DNA from: an uncultured Sphingobacteriales bacterium
GTDB taxonomy: Bacteria > Bacteroidota > Bacteroidia > Chitinophagales > Chitinophagaceae
Length of the DNA stretch: 64,000 nucleotides
NCBI GenBank assembly: GCA_937991535.1
Contig: CALKHN010000006.1
Coordinates: 1-64,000 of the forward strand
Reading direction: 5' to 3'
The first letter of the stretch is position 1; each line of letters begins with the position of its first letter. Positions 26,194 through 35,930 of the stretch are shown here, piece after piece. Both the position numbers and the translations under genes were made by a program. The notes under the pieces were generated by a model. That model saw only the letters and a list, made by a program, of their open reading frames with translations. It did no database searches and was not told where the DNA came from.

Positions 26194-28893
26194 TCAATAT
26201 TCAACAACTATTTTTGCCTCCCCAGTAAATCCGTTTATGCTAACAGTTTCCGTTTTCCTGTCGTAGGTTCCCCCCGTAACTTTCACCGGTTCTTTTCCCT
26301 GGGGATGGGGTAACCGAATGGTTACTGTATGTGGCTTAGAATTGAACTCCCCGCCAACAGTTGCTTCTATAAATCCCTTATTTACATGCGAAGTGGCTTC
26401 AGCATTCAGCTTACCAAAGTAGCTGCGTACGCCATTCAGCGAAATAGTCTTGCCGTCTTCCAGCCATTTCCGGGGAATGGTTTTAAAAAGGTTCAGCGTA
26501 TCTCCATTTTCCATATAGAGCATCCAGCGGGTTTCCATCAAAAACCAGGCTTCTTCATGGGTTTTATGCGGGCTTACTTTATACATGTGTTCCCAAAAAG
26601 TATAAGTTTCCCTGTCTGCATGTGCTGATACCGTATAATAATAAGTATTCAAAAATGGTTTCACCATGCCCAATCTGGCCTGCAGCCAGTTATGCCTGCT
26701 GTAATAAGGCTGGCTAAACGCTGTATTGCCCTGATAAAACAACTCACTATGGTAGTTCAGCAATTTTTTAGAAGCAGGCTCTTCAGGGTTAAGCACTTCA
26801 CAGAAAACCAAATACAAAGGTCCCAACATGGCATCGGGTGCCGTAAACGTTCCATGCGACCAGAACTTTTCCGCTTTTTGATACAGCGCCCTTAAGCCAC
26901 TTGCCTCTGTCCATGGCGGAACGGTAGAACACCAGGTACCATCACCCAGAGGAACTACCGGCGATAGTGCCATTGCATTAAAGAAAGATTTCCTAATATC
27001 TTCTTTCCATGCATCGGCTTCTGACTTTATACGTTTATATTCTACCGGGTCTAATTCTTTTAAAATCTCGGCTATTCTGCTCATCCCCAGGTATGCATAC
27101 CCGTTCAGCATGAACTGATGAAAATGATCTTCGGGGTCTGCCACCTTACCGTCAATCATGCCATAGCCTCTTCCTTTCAGTTCTTCCTTTTTATTTTTAT
27201 TGCGCCAGTCTATTAAGTAATTACACGACTTGATCAGTTTATCTTTTACAGTTTTTGCCCAACCTATATCGCGGGTATATCTAAAATACTCACCCATCGT
27301 CCACAATGCCGCACCGGTTTCCACCATATAACCGCCGAAGTTTTGTATGAACCCATCGTCATGTTGCTTATCTAAAAAATAATCAAGACAACGTTTTGCC
27401 TGCTCTAATTTACCCATGGATGCATAAAATTGAATAATGGGGGAGCTCTCCGTGCCGATGGGTGAATACACGCCAATATTAGGCGCCAATGTGCCATTGG
27501 GCTCGTTTCCGTAAGTGATCAGATCTAAGTGTAATAACCCAGCCTGAATCATTTCATTCACTCTTTTCTCAGGTACTGTAATATGAGCGGCACTTTGTAA
27601 TTTCCCGAACCAAAAAGCTTTGCTCTCCTGAAATTTCTGATTAAAGTCCGCCATTGCAAGCGCTGCTGCTCTTTCTCGGGATACAGGGCTGTGCGGCAGG
27701 TAAAAATCAATGATAGCCGTTTCATCTGGTTGAAGCAATATCGCAATTTCTTCATTAGGCAACGGCTTGCCATTTAACGTGGAAATACAAAATACCTTGT
27801 CGGTTTCATACAACGAGAAACCGTTCTCCGCTTCAAACTTATAACTTGAGCCACTCCACCAGCCGGTACCCGGGCGGGGTGTTTTAAACCAGGCATACCT
27901 GGGTACAACGCCGTTGTTTATAATCTTCGACCTGAAAAACAACACCGTTTCTTCTGTAGTATTGAGTGCTGCCGGTGTTCTTGCCTTTAAATCTTTTAAT
28001 TGATCCTCTGTGAACATATGCCCCCCGCTGTACTGATCTGCAACCAGAAAATCCGTACCCTTTAACTCGCGAAGCGGGGACTTCTCAAATGCTATAAATG
28101 CAGTGGAATTATATACAACATCATCATCCACCAATGTGGAATTAAGTATTGGTAACACTCCCTGCTCCAGACGTCGGGATATATTTTTCTGAACACCCAC
28201 ACCCCTTCCCATTGTATAGAGATAGTTTACATTGCCGTTTTTAGTTTCTTCCAAACGAAGCGGGGAAGAAGACCGTTTGGGAGAAATAATATTCGCTTCT
28301 CCTATTGCAGCATCCGGCAAGCTTTCCGACAGCTCAAATATTCTCATATCCCTGCTGGTGCCGAGCCATATAGGTACGCTCATGTCACGGGTAATTTTAG
28401 CTGCAGACTCAAAGGATGTCTCTTCTTCTTCTTCAATACGCTGGATTTTCGTTTGAGATTTGCGTTGAAGAATTTCCAGTTCAACAGCTTCGTATGTTCT
28501 ATTATCCATTCCGGGCAATACTGCCACCTGATAATCGGGTATAAAAATGGGATATTCCTTGTTAACGTCCCGCACAAAAAACGAAAATGGATTTTCTGCA
28601 GTTTTAACAGAAACCACGGTTGGGTTGGGTCCAATGGCAAGACTCGCATCTTCTATTTTTACTCTTATCCGTACTCCTTTGTCTGAAGTAGCCTCAAATG
28701 CATTTCCCTTCACCCTTCCTTTTCCTTTCACCACCTGAACCTCTTTTATGGTTCCATGATCTACGGTAACATTTCCTTTCAGAAAGGATTTATTCCATTC
28801 GATGTCTATAGTTACCGGCTTGTTTTGTGCAAAGACTTCACGCGCACAGAGCAATAATGCTAAAGTGAACACTCCAAAAAATATTATACGCAT
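26194..28893 (-). CDS. Large secreted protein with six-hairpin (alpha/alpha) glycosidase-like domain
   Basis: An 899-residue protein with a signal peptide (cleavage near VFAQ). The first 400 residues or so are beta-rich. From about residue 430 the sequence becomes a helical-hairpin barrel as in GH65/78/94/127-type enzymes: MIQAGLLHLDLITYGNEPNG, YSPIGTESSPIIQFYASMGK, NFGGYMVETGAALWTMGEYF, EDHFHQFMLNGYAYLGMSRI and YSRHNWLQARLGM. A small beta domain closes the protein. Acidic residues in GTESSP and DPEDHF are catalytic candidates, but no family can be fixed by eye. It is the first enzyme after SusCD (40 bp after SusD) and is likely to act on the main chain or a side chain of the glycan. Confidence 0.7.
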   Translation of the reverse strand: MRIIFFGVFTLALLLCAREVFAQNKPVTIDIEWNKSFLKGNVTVDHGTIKEVQVVKGKGRVKGNAFEATSDKGVRIRVKIEDASLAIGPNPTVVSVKTAENPFSFFVRDVNKEYPIFIPDYQVAVLPGMDNRTYEAVELEILQRKSQTKIQRIEEEEETSFESAAKITRDMSVPIWLGTSRDMRIFELSESLPDAAIGEANIISPKRSSSPLRLEETKNGNVNYLYTMGRGVGVQKNISRRLEQGVLPILNSTLVDDDVVYNSTAFIAFEKSPLRELKGTDFLVADQYSGGHMFTEDQLKDLKARTPAALNTTEETVLFFRSKIINNGVVPRYAWFKTPRPGTGWWSGSSYKFEAENGFSLYETDKVFCISTLNGKPLPNEEIAILLQPDETAIIDFYLPHSPVSRERAAALAMADFNQKFQESKAFWFGKLQSAAHITVPEKRVNEMIQAGLLHLDLITYGNEPNGTLAPNIGVYSPIGTESSPIIQFYASMGKLEQAKRCLDYFLDKQHDDGFIQNFGGYMVETGAALWTMGEYFRYTRDIGWAKTVKDKLIKSCNYLIDWRNKNKKEELKGRGYGMIDGKVADPEDHFHQFMLNGYAYLGMSRIAEILKELDPVEYKRIKSEADAWKEDIRKSFFNAMALSPVVPLGDGTWCSTVPPWTEASGLRALYQKAEKFWSHGTFTAPDAMLGPLYLVFCEVLNPEEPASKKLLNYHSELFYQGNTAFSQPYYSRHNWLQARLGMVKPFLNTYYYTVSAHADRETYTFWEHMYKVSPHKTHEEAWFLMETRWMLYMENGDTLNLFKTIPRKWLEDGKTISLNGVRSYFGKLNAEATSHVNKGFIEATVGGEFNSKPHTVTIRLPHPQGKEPVKVTGGTYDRKTETVSINGFTGEAKIVVEY

Positions 28894-28933
28894 TTCTTTT
28901 GTTTTAGGAAAAAGATGTTATTCTGTAATCCTA

Positions 28934-30565
28934 TTAATCGTAATTAGGATTTTGTACAAGTTTACTATTTCTATCCAATGCTGATTGCGGGATCGGAAAC
29001 CAATAATTCTTTTCGGCATAAAAGGCCCGCATACCCCCGGGAGCCGGAACATAACTGTATTGCCATTCGCCGTTTACCTGCTTGATTACCACCGCATGTA
29101 ACGGTCCATTTAGTTTATGCTCGGCGAGTTTCAATCGTACTAAGTCTAACCAACGTTTTTCTTCGAGGGCAAATTCCACTCTACGTTCCCTTAAAATAGC
29201 ATTTCGCATTTCTGTCTGGTTAAGTCCTGCTTTTAGAGGCGGCAACTGCACTCTTTCCCTCACTTCGTTCACTGCATCGTATACAGACTGGCCTGGGCCC
29301 TCTGCCTCATTTTGCGCTTCTGCATAACCCAGCAATACCTCCGCATAACGGAACAATATAAAATGGGCGCTGTTCTGACTATTGCCTACAGTGGCATATT
29401 TGGGATCCATCATTTTCTTCCAATAATAACCAGTATTAGTAGCTTCATTGAGATTACTAAGGTCTGTTGCACTCTTACTACCTACTCCCTGCTTCATTAC
29501 CATCTCAATACCCAACCATTCAGATCCATCGTAGATGATGTCATCGTAAAAACGTTGCTCACGACCCTCATAAGGATTGTCGGGATCATACCCGGACAGA
29601 GGATCTGAAACAGGTAATCCATTTGCCATAAGGTATGCATCTACCAACTCCTGTGTAGGATTTGAAAAGCCATAACCCCTGTATTGACTACCTACATAGG
29701 ATGGCCCCATAACCCCGGTTAGTCCATTATTTCGATAATAGGGTTTATCAAAAATTACTTCACTATTATTGTTATTCTCCTCCAGAAATAATGCACGGTA
29801 ATCGGGAAACAAATCATAGACTCCCAAATCCATTACTTGCTTAAAGGTGCTTGCTGCCAGTTCCCATTTTTGTAAATCGTTGGAAGGATTATTCAAAGGA
29901 CTTGCCGCAAATAATTCACACCACCCCTTTAGGGTTAATCCGGCTCCTCTGGAAGCCCTGCCAGATTCCGGCTTTAAAGCGAGATCGGAAGAAATAGCAT
30001 CTAACTCGTCAATGATAAACTTATAAGTTTCTTCAAAAGAACTACGAGCATAAAATATCTCATCCCCTTGTTCTGCTTGGTTTAATACTTTCGTAATAAT
30101 TGGAACACCCCCGTAATAATTCCATAATTGAGCATAAAAATATGCCCTAAGAAAACGGGCTTCAGCCATTCTGATTTTCTTCCAATTATCAGACAAATCA
30201 GAGGTTGTAATTTTCTCGATAAAAAGATTTGCTTTTCGGATTTTGCTATAATTTCCCCATATATTCGGAGCGTTAGAAGCTGTATGATTTCCTTCTCCGA
30301 ACACTGTCGAACTGTACTGTCCCGCAATTCCACTAATAGCATTGTCTGAAAAATGCTCCCAGGTGTCGGCTCCATTAAATGGTCCCTGTAAAGTACTGTA
30401 AATATTATTTAAGAACATATCACCATTGGCTGTCGTTGTCCACAAAATCGCATCTGACACCTGATCAGTTGGTACGATATCCAACTCTTTTGAGCAACCA
30501 AATAAAAATATAGGCAACCAAACTATTATAATAAGATTGACTTTTGTAAAATATTTATGGTTCAT
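28934..30565 (-). CDS. SusD/RagB-family surface nutrient-binding lipoprotein
   Basis: A 543-residue lipoprotein (lipobox LFGCSKELD, followed by VPTDQVSDAILW). The SusD helices and C-terminal signature are clear: FLRAYFYAQLWNYYGG, FRYAEVLLGYAEAQNEA, VNEVRERVQLPPL, ERRVEFALEEKRWLDLVRL and WFPIPQSALDRN. It starts 12 bp after the SusC stop and precedes the two glycosidase-like genes. Along most of its length it matches the SusD at 10.5-12.2 kb, sharing for example long runs in the C-terminal third, so the two loci arose by duplication or draw on related glycans. Confidence 0.95.
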   Translation of the reverse strand: MNHKYFTKVNLIIIVWLPIFLFGCSKELDIVPTDQVSDAILWTTTANGDMFLNNIYSTLQGPFNGADTWEHFSDNAISGIAGQYSSTVFGEGNHTASNAPNIWGNYSKIRKANLFIEKITTSDLSDNWKKIRMAEARFLRAYFYAQLWNYYGGVPIITKVLNQAEQGDEIFYARSSFEETYKFIIDELDAISSDLALKPESGRASRGAGLTLKGWCELFAASPLNNPSNDLQKWELAASTFKQVMDLGVYDLFPDYRALFLEENNNNSEVIFDKPYYRNNGLTGVMGPSYVGSQYRGYGFSNPTQELVDAYLMANGLPVSDPLSGYDPDNPYEGREQRFYDDIIYDGSEWLGIEMVMKQGVGSKSATDLSNLNEATNTGYYWKKMMDPKYATVGNSQNSAHFILFRYAEVLLGYAEAQNEAEGPGQSVYDAVNEVRERVQLPPLKAGLNQTEMRNAILRERRVEFALEEKRWLDLVRLKLAEHKLNGPLHAVVIKQVNGEWQYSYVPAPGGMRAFYAEKNYWFPIPQSALDRNSKLVQNPNYD

Positions 30566-30577
30566 AATTAGTCAAGA

Positions 30578-33500
30578 TTAAAAAGTTACATTAATACCTA
30601 CTGAAACAACCTTTTGTTGCGGATAAGTCCAGGCGCTGGTAGACGAATAAGAGGTATTATTACCCAACTCAGGATCATACAGCAATTCTGTCCATGTAAA
30701 AAGGTTTTGCCCCGACAAGAATACGCGTGCTGCCTGGATATTCAGCCGATCTGACAAAACATGGGGAAAAGCATACGAAACATTCATGGTCTTCAATCTC
30801 AGATATGCCGCTTTTCCTACCCAATAGGAAGACGTTTGTAGGTTATTGGACATAGGATTAGAGGTAAGTCGTGGATAAGCTGCATTTGGGTTATCAGGTG
30901 TCCAGTAATCAAAATTAAATGTATATGCCTGCATACCGTTCCAGAACGGCATAATGGAGGAGGGATGGTAATAATAATTCACTTTGGCTGCTCCCTGGAA
31001 AAGAAGATCAACGGTAAAGTTTCTATACCGTACAGAAGGAGAAAACCCATAGATAATCTTGGGTGCAGCTACAGCGTCACCAATCGCTGCAAGGTCATTT
31101 TCATTAATTTTTCCGTCACCGTTCATATCCTCATAGCGGATGTCTCCGGGGTATACTTTACCCCAGGGCTGCGTTGCGATACCTGAGTTCAGCTTTCCAT
31201 CATGATCGAAATCATCCGTTTGAAACAAGCCCAGTGCCTTGTAACCGAATTGCGTTCCCAGCGATCTTCCGGTTTGCCGGCGTTTAGGATTATCATAAGT
31301 TGCCGGCGTTTCAAATACCTCCAGCAGCTTATTTTTGGCATAAGTAAAATTACCGGTAAGCGATACCAAAACATTTTTTGAAACCGCATAACGGGAATTC
31401 AACATAAATTCAAACCCACGATTATCCATTACTCCCGCATTTACTTGGCTCAATCCTATGCCATATTCCACAGGCACTATTAAGTTAGGATATACCAGCA
31501 TGTTAGAACGCTTCTCATAAAAATAATCTAACTCGGCATTTAATAATTCGTTCCACAAACCTAACTCAAGTCCCACATCTGTTTTCCTTGCTCTTTCCCA
31601 GGTAATATTCGGATTAGGTTCAATCCGTTCGCTAATGCCCATAACCGGGTTGCCAGCTACTACATAATTTCCACCTATCACATTATAGGTTCCCATGTAC
31701 TGAAAGGGACTGCCCGCCAATGCCCCTACCTCTCCATATGAAGCCCTTAGTTTCAGATTGTTCAGGGCTTTAACATCTTTTAGAAATGATTCTTCGGACA
31801 AACGCCATCCGGCAGAAACAGCAGGAAAGAAACCAAACCGTTTGTCAGGAGCAAAATAGTAACTGCCATCATACCTGCCGCTAGCCTCCAACATGTATTT
31901 TCCTCCATAATCATATGCTACGCGGTATACCCATCCTTGCTGCCGGGCTTTCCAGGAACTGCCGCTGTTGCCCCAATCCTGAGGGTTGGAACTCCCCATA
32001 TTCAGTTCATCTACCAACAGATCATAATTTCTTCTACTCAAAGCAAAACTCAGCCCCTGGTTATTCTTAGATTCAAACACGCCTACCATATTCAGATTGT
32101 GTTTGCCAAAAGAATTGCTATAGTACAAACCGGCCTGGTAAGTAAGCTGCTGCGATCGGGAATAGCTCTGGCTTAAACTAGCCCTGGGATCATTGAATGT
32201 AGCATCTGAAATTACATAAGGACGTTTAGTAGTATCAATAGTTGCCACCTGCATAGGTGTCCTCCAGGTTTTGTCGTCAATGTATGTCGGGTCAAAAGCA
32301 ATTGTTCCTTTGAAGCTTAATCCTTTCACAAAAGGCAATTGTTGCGTAAGGGTCAGTTGTGTGTTGATATTAGTGGTATTATACCGGAAATAACCAGTAC
32401 CAAAAATACCGGATGCTACGTGGTTCCCAAACATCCCATTGCTAAATCGAAAAGGTCCGTACAAGGGTGTTGCAAACCCCGCCAACTCAAAAATACGCCC
32501 TGTGCCATTTCCAGGATAATCGGAAGGGGGATATATAAGCCTTTGCGTGCGGCCTATAAGGCCAAGAGACAATTCAGTTGTATTTGACACTTTGGCATCC
32601 AGATTCAAATTAAGGTTAAAACGGTTGTTGGAAGTCGTCTTCCACATACCATCCTGAAGCTGATATCCTACACTGCCGTAATATTTTATCCTATCTGTCC
32701 CCCCGCTTATTTCTATATTGTGAGTTGTAAGTACTGCATTTTTGCTTACTAAATAATCCCATACATACTCCACTGGAAAAGCGTCCGGATCGGAACCATC
32801 TTTGAATTTCTGTAATGCATTGTCTGAATAAGGTATCTGCAAGCCATCGTTTTTTGCAGCTTCGTTCCGCAGCCGGGCATAATCGTAGTTGGTAACATAT
32901 TTAGGTAACACTGTAGGATTTTGAAAACCGACATAACCATTATAAGCAAGTGATGGCGCACCGGTTTTTCCCCGTTTGGTAGTAATCAAGATTACACCAT
33001 TGGCACCTGCAACCCCGTAGGGAGCCACTGCGGCAGCGTCCTTTAAAATGGTAAAAGATTTAACACTATTAGGATCCATCTGGGTGAACTGATTAAACTC
33101 GCGGGGAATGCCATCGATAATAATCAGAGGTTGCGTGGCGCCAGTAGAGGAGATACCACGGATATAGATATTTGATCCATCCCGACCAGGTTCGCCCGAG
33201 CCTTGTTTTACAATCACCCCAGATAAACGCCCACCCAGAGTGTTACTTAAATTTGCCACCGGCACATCACTTACCGCCTTCCCTTTAAGAGTAGATACCG
33301 CCGCGGTAAGAGAAGTCTTCTTCTGCGTGCCATACCCGATCACCACTACTTCGCCCAGGTCTTGTGACGCCTGTGATAATACAATATCCAGCCTTTGGGC
33401 ATTGGTTATATCCACCGTAAGTGGTGTATAGCCCACAGAGCTGAATACCAGTTTGGCGGGTAGCCGGAGCCGCACCGAAAATGCCCCGGATTCAGTGGTA

Positions 33501-33682
33501 ACTACCGTAGCATTTCCGCCTCCTACTGTTACGCCGGAAAGTAGATCACCAGATTGGGCGTCTTTTACAATGCCGGTAATGGTGGTTTCCTGTTGTGCCA
33601 TTACAGCACTACCGAAACCGATACTCAAAAGCAGCAGGAATATTAATTTTCCCGGAGTGCAGGACTTCATCCTTTTTTTCAT
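30578..33682 (-). CDS. SusC/RagA TonB-dependent transporter (no STN domain)
   Basis: A 1034-residue outer-membrane transporter. The signal peptide (to about residue 29, AVMAQ) is followed directly by the Ig-like regulatory domain (ETTITGIVKDAQSGDLLSG), the plug (GYGTQKKTSLTAAVSTLKG, YGVAGANGVILITTKRG) and a barrel ending VGINVTF with a terminal Phe. Unlike the SusC at 12.2-15.6 kb it has no STN domain, which fits with the absence of a sigma/anti-sigma pair here and with the divergent AraC gene. The plug and barrel are otherwise strongly similar between the two. With SusD it imports the glycan fragments processed by the downstream genes. Confidence 0.95.
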   Translation of the reverse strand: MKKRMKSCTPGKLIFLLLLSIGFGSAVMAQQETTITGIVKDAQSGDLLSGVTVGGGNATVVTTESGAFSVRLRLPAKLVFSSVGYTPLTVDITNAQRLDIVLSQASQDLGEVVVIGYGTQKKTSLTAAVSTLKGKAVSDVPVANLSNTLGGRLSGVIVKQGSGEPGRDGSNIYIRGISSTGATQPLIIIDGIPREFNQFTQMDPNSVKSFTILKDAAAVAPYGVAGANGVILITTKRGKTGAPSLAYNGYVGFQNPTVLPKYVTNYDYARLRNEAAKNDGLQIPYSDNALQKFKDGSDPDAFPVEYVWDYLVSKNAVLTTHNIEISGGTDRIKYYGSVGYQLQDGMWKTTSNNRFNLNLNLDAKVSNTTELSLGLIGRTQRLIYPPSDYPGNGTGRIFELAGFATPLYGPFRFSNGMFGNHVASGIFGTGYFRYNTTNINTQLTLTQQLPFVKGLSFKGTIAFDPTYIDDKTWRTPMQVATIDTTKRPYVISDATFNDPRASLSQSYSRSQQLTYQAGLYYSNSFGKHNLNMVGVFESKNNQGLSFALSRRNYDLLVDELNMGSSNPQDWGNSGSSWKARQQGWVYRVAYDYGGKYMLEASGRYDGSYYFAPDKRFGFFPAVSAGWRLSEESFLKDVKALNNLKLRASYGEVGALAGSPFQYMGTYNVIGGNYVVAGNPVMGISERIEPNPNITWERARKTDVGLELGLWNELLNAELDYFYEKRSNMLVYPNLIVPVEYGIGLSQVNAGVMDNRGFEFMLNSRYAVSKNVLVSLTGNFTYAKNKLLEVFETPATYDNPKRRQTGRSLGTQFGYKALGLFQTDDFDHDGKLNSGIATQPWGKVYPGDIRYEDMNGDGKINENDLAAIGDAVAAPKIIYGFSPSVRYRNFTVDLLFQGAAKVNYYYHPSSIMPFWNGMQAYTFNFDYWTPDNPNAAYPRLTSNPMSNNLQTSSYWVGKAAYLRLKTMNVSYAFPHVLSDRLNIQAARVFLSGQNLFTWTELLYDPELGNNTSYSSTSAWTYPQQKVVSVGINVTF

Positions 33683-33996
33683 GATCTGTTAGTTTTGAAT
33701 TCATAATTTTCATTTGAACACTGTTTGAGCGGCCAACTCCAAGCCACCGGTACTTCTTTAGCCCGGCTATACTACTGAACCAAAGTTACCTTTAGCTTAT
33801 GCAAAAAAAAGTCACAATGTTTGCTGATGTCAATACAATATTTACGTATGAATATAAAATATAGATAATTATAGAAAATGATGTGTTAGTTAAACAGGTA
33901 GCTTGAGGCTGTATTTACAAAAACCGATACACTATTAACTTTAACAATTTTGCCTGAACGGAGAATAATACCTAATTATGTAAAAAAATTGCCAAT
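33683..33996. other. Divergent control region between susC and araC-type gene
   Basis: This 314-bp AT-rich region holds no gene and must carry the promoters of both the SusCD locus (leftward) and the AraC regulator (rightward). A TAACTTTG element lies at 33781-33788 on the minus strand. No clear inverted repeat for AraC binding was found by eye. Confidence 0.6.
33781..33788 (-). promoter_or_regulatory. TAnnTTTG -7 element for the second SusCD locus
   Basis: On the minus strand the sequence reads TAACTTTG, a perfect match to the Bacteroidota -7 consensus TAnnTTTG. The upstream TTG elements lie 13 or 26 nt away rather than the usual 19-21, which could mean the promoter depends on an activator such as the neighbouring AraC protein. 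It leaves a leader of about 90 nt before susC. Confidence 0.5.
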
Positions 33997-34896
33997 ATGA
34001 AAGTCATCTTTGAACATCAATCCAATCCTTCCGGCGCCGGGCTTTTAGTAAAAGAATACGTACAAACCTATTTCACTTCTCCTTATCATTTTCATGACCT
34101 GTATGAACTGATTTGGATAAAGAAAAGTTATGGTAAACTCTACGCTGGTAAAAACATAATGAACTTTCAAGATGGAGATATCTACGCCTTTGGACCAGGG
34201 TTTGGGCATTGTTTTTATAATGAAAAATCGTTTATCGAAAAAAATGAGAAAGCACATGCCATTGCGATCTTCTTTAAAGAAGATTTTCTGGGCAAAGGTT
34301 TTTTTGACCATACGATGTTTACAGGTATACGAGACTTTTTTTTGAAGTCAACATTTGGGATAAAAATTGAAACGCCACCACCCGGCTTGCACGTGCTGTT
34401 TGATGACATTACCCGCCAAAGGGGCATGGAGGAATTAATTACGTTTCTTCAATTACTTAATCAAATTTCACAAACTTCATCTTTCTCTGTAAAAATGCTG
34501 AACGACACGCAATCCGCTATTAAATTAACCAATAAAGACTCGGCCCGGCTGGAACCTGTCATCAAATATGTAATGGAAAATTTCAGGGAAGACCTGGACA
34601 GCAAAACCGCCGCCAGGATGGTTTATTTAAATGATGCTGCCTTTTGCCGTTACTTTAAAAGCAGAACGGAGCAAACTTTTTCCCAGTTTGTGAATCATGT
34701 GCGCATCACGCATGCCACCAATTTGCTAATCACCGAAGAGTGGGATGTTCTGCGCATCTGTTACGAAAGCGGCTTTAATAACCTTTCTTATTTCAACCGC
34801 CAGTTCAGGGAAATCACCGGTCAAAGCCCGAAAGAATACAGGAAGTCATTTAATGGTAAAAATGAAAACCTTATCATGGATACTAAAGAGGATTAG
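33997..34896 (+). CDS. AraC-family transcriptional regulator with cupin sensor domain
   Basis: A 299-residue regulator. The N-terminal half looks like a sugar-sensing cupin (YHFHDLYELIWIKKSYGKLY, then NFQDGDIYAFGPGFGHCF). The last 110 residues or so hold two helix-turn-helix motifs: LDSKTAARMVYLNDAAFCRY and RICYESGFNNLSYFNRQFRE, followed by ITGQSPKEYRKSF, the AraC signature. It is divergent from the SusCD locus across 314 bp, so it is the likely ligand-responsive activator of that locus. This contrasts with the first locus, which uses sigma/FecR control. Confidence 0.93.
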   Translation: MKVIFEHQSNPSGAGLLVKEYVQTYFTSPYHFHDLYELIWIKKSYGKLYAGKNIMNFQDGDIYAFGPGFGHCFYNEKSFIEKNEKAHAIAIFFKEDFLGKGFFDHTMFTGIRDFFLKSTFGIKIETPPPGLHVLFDDITRQRGMEELITFLQLLNQISQTSSFSVKMLNDTQSAIKLTNKDSARLEPVIKYVMENFREDLDSKTAARMVYLNDAAFCRYFKSRTEQTFSQFVNHVRITHATNLLITEEWDVLRICYESGFNNLSYFNRQFREITGQSPKEYRKSFNGKNENLIMDTKED

Positions 34897-34993
34897 AATG
34901 CACTGATGCAAGCCATTGCATCTTTTAACCGCAAAGACCGCTAAGTATTCGGAAATAATCACAAAGGTGCTGCTGTGGTTAAAACCAAAAAAT

Positions 34994-35015
34994 CCCGGCA
35001 ATTGGTGTTGCCGGG
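34994..35015 (-). terminator. Intrinsic terminator of the rplM-rpsI-rpsB-tsf operon
   Basis: A perfect 8-bp stem, CCCGGCAA (34994-35001) with TTGCCGGG (35008-35015), and a 6-nt loop. On the minus strand it is followed by ATTTTTTGG, a U-rich tail. It lies 28 bp beyond the tsf stop codon. Confidence 0.9.
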
Positions 35016-35043
35016 AATCAAATATAAATAAGCCAAAATAATC

Positions 35044-35883
35044 TTATCCTAAAGCCACTCTTTTAAAATCAATAACTTTCAACCCGCTGTCAATACCTGT
35101 GAGATAATCGCCAACCGTTTTTCCATTGTCTTTTACAAACACCTGGGCGGTCAAAGTATTTTCTTTAAAGAAAGCATTGAGCTTACCGTCTGCAATTTTA
35201 TCAATCATTGCATCGGGCTTACCGGCCATTTTAGGATCGTTTTTGATCTGTTCCGTTACAATTGCCTTTTCACGCGCAACTATATCTGCCGGCACGGAAC
35301 CAGGATCCACAGCTACAGGGTTCATGGCAGCAATTTGCATAGCTACATCTTTACCGGCATCCGCAGCTTCTTTGCTTAATCCCACCAGCACACCAATGCG
35401 ATAGGCGCCATGAATATAGGAAGCAACATAAGGTGCGTCTAAGCGCTCAAATTTGCTGATGCCTATTTTTTCACCAATGCTGGCCAGTTTATCATTTACC
35501 AGGTCAGCAATTTTTGCACCGTTAATGGTAACATTGTTCAGTTCCTCAGCACTTTTTACATTATGCTGTATGGCAGCATCTGCTATGCTTTGCGCAAAAG
35601 CCACGAAATCCGCATTCTTACTTACAAAATCCGTTTCACTGCTTATGCAAACAGCAATACCTGTCTTATTATCAGCAGTAGTCTGAGCAATCACCACTCC
35701 TTCTTTTGCTTCCCGGTCGCCACGAAGGGCGGCCACTTTCGCTCCTTTTTTGCGCAGCCAGTCAATCGCTTCTTCAAAGTCGCCATTTGTTTCAGTTAAT
35801 GCCTTACGGCAATCCATCATTCCCGCGCCAGTCATTTGACGCAGCTTATTAATATCTGCTGCTGTAATTGTTATTGTTGACAT
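35044..35883 (-). CDS. tsf: Translation elongation factor Ts
   Basis: A 279-residue protein starting at ATG 35883; a TTG three codons upstream extends the frame but is unlikely. The N-terminal UBA-like part reads TAADINKLRQMTGAGMMDCR followed by KAL, and the core has WLRKKGAKVAAL and ISSETDFVSKN, the segments that contact EF-Tu in the known structure. EF-Ts reloads EF-Tu with GTP during translation elongation. The gene follows rpsB by 47 bp, the usual pairing, and ends the ribosomal operon, with a strong terminator after it. Confidence 0.98.
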   Translation of the reverse strand: MSTITITAADINKLRQMTGAGMMDCRKALTETNGDFEEAIDWLRKKGAKVAALRGDREAKEGVVIAQTTADNKTGIAVCISSETDFVSKNADFVAFAQSIADAAIQHNVKSAEELNNVTINGAKIADLVNDKLASIGEKIGISKFERLDAPYVASYIHGAYRIGVLVGLSKEAADAGKDVAMQIAAMNPVAVDPGSVPADIVAREKAIVTEQIKNDPKMAGKPDAMIDKIADGKLNAFFKENTLTAQVFVKDNGKTVGDYLTGIDSGLKVIDFKRVALG

Positions 35884-35930
35884 ATCGGACAATAATTTAA
35901 TTAAGAATAAAATTGAAATGGTTCATGCTG

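Noticed and set aside
33683..33996. tRNA or riboswitch in the divergent region
   Set aside because: The sequence is AT-rich with no cloverleaf arms or recognisable leader fold.
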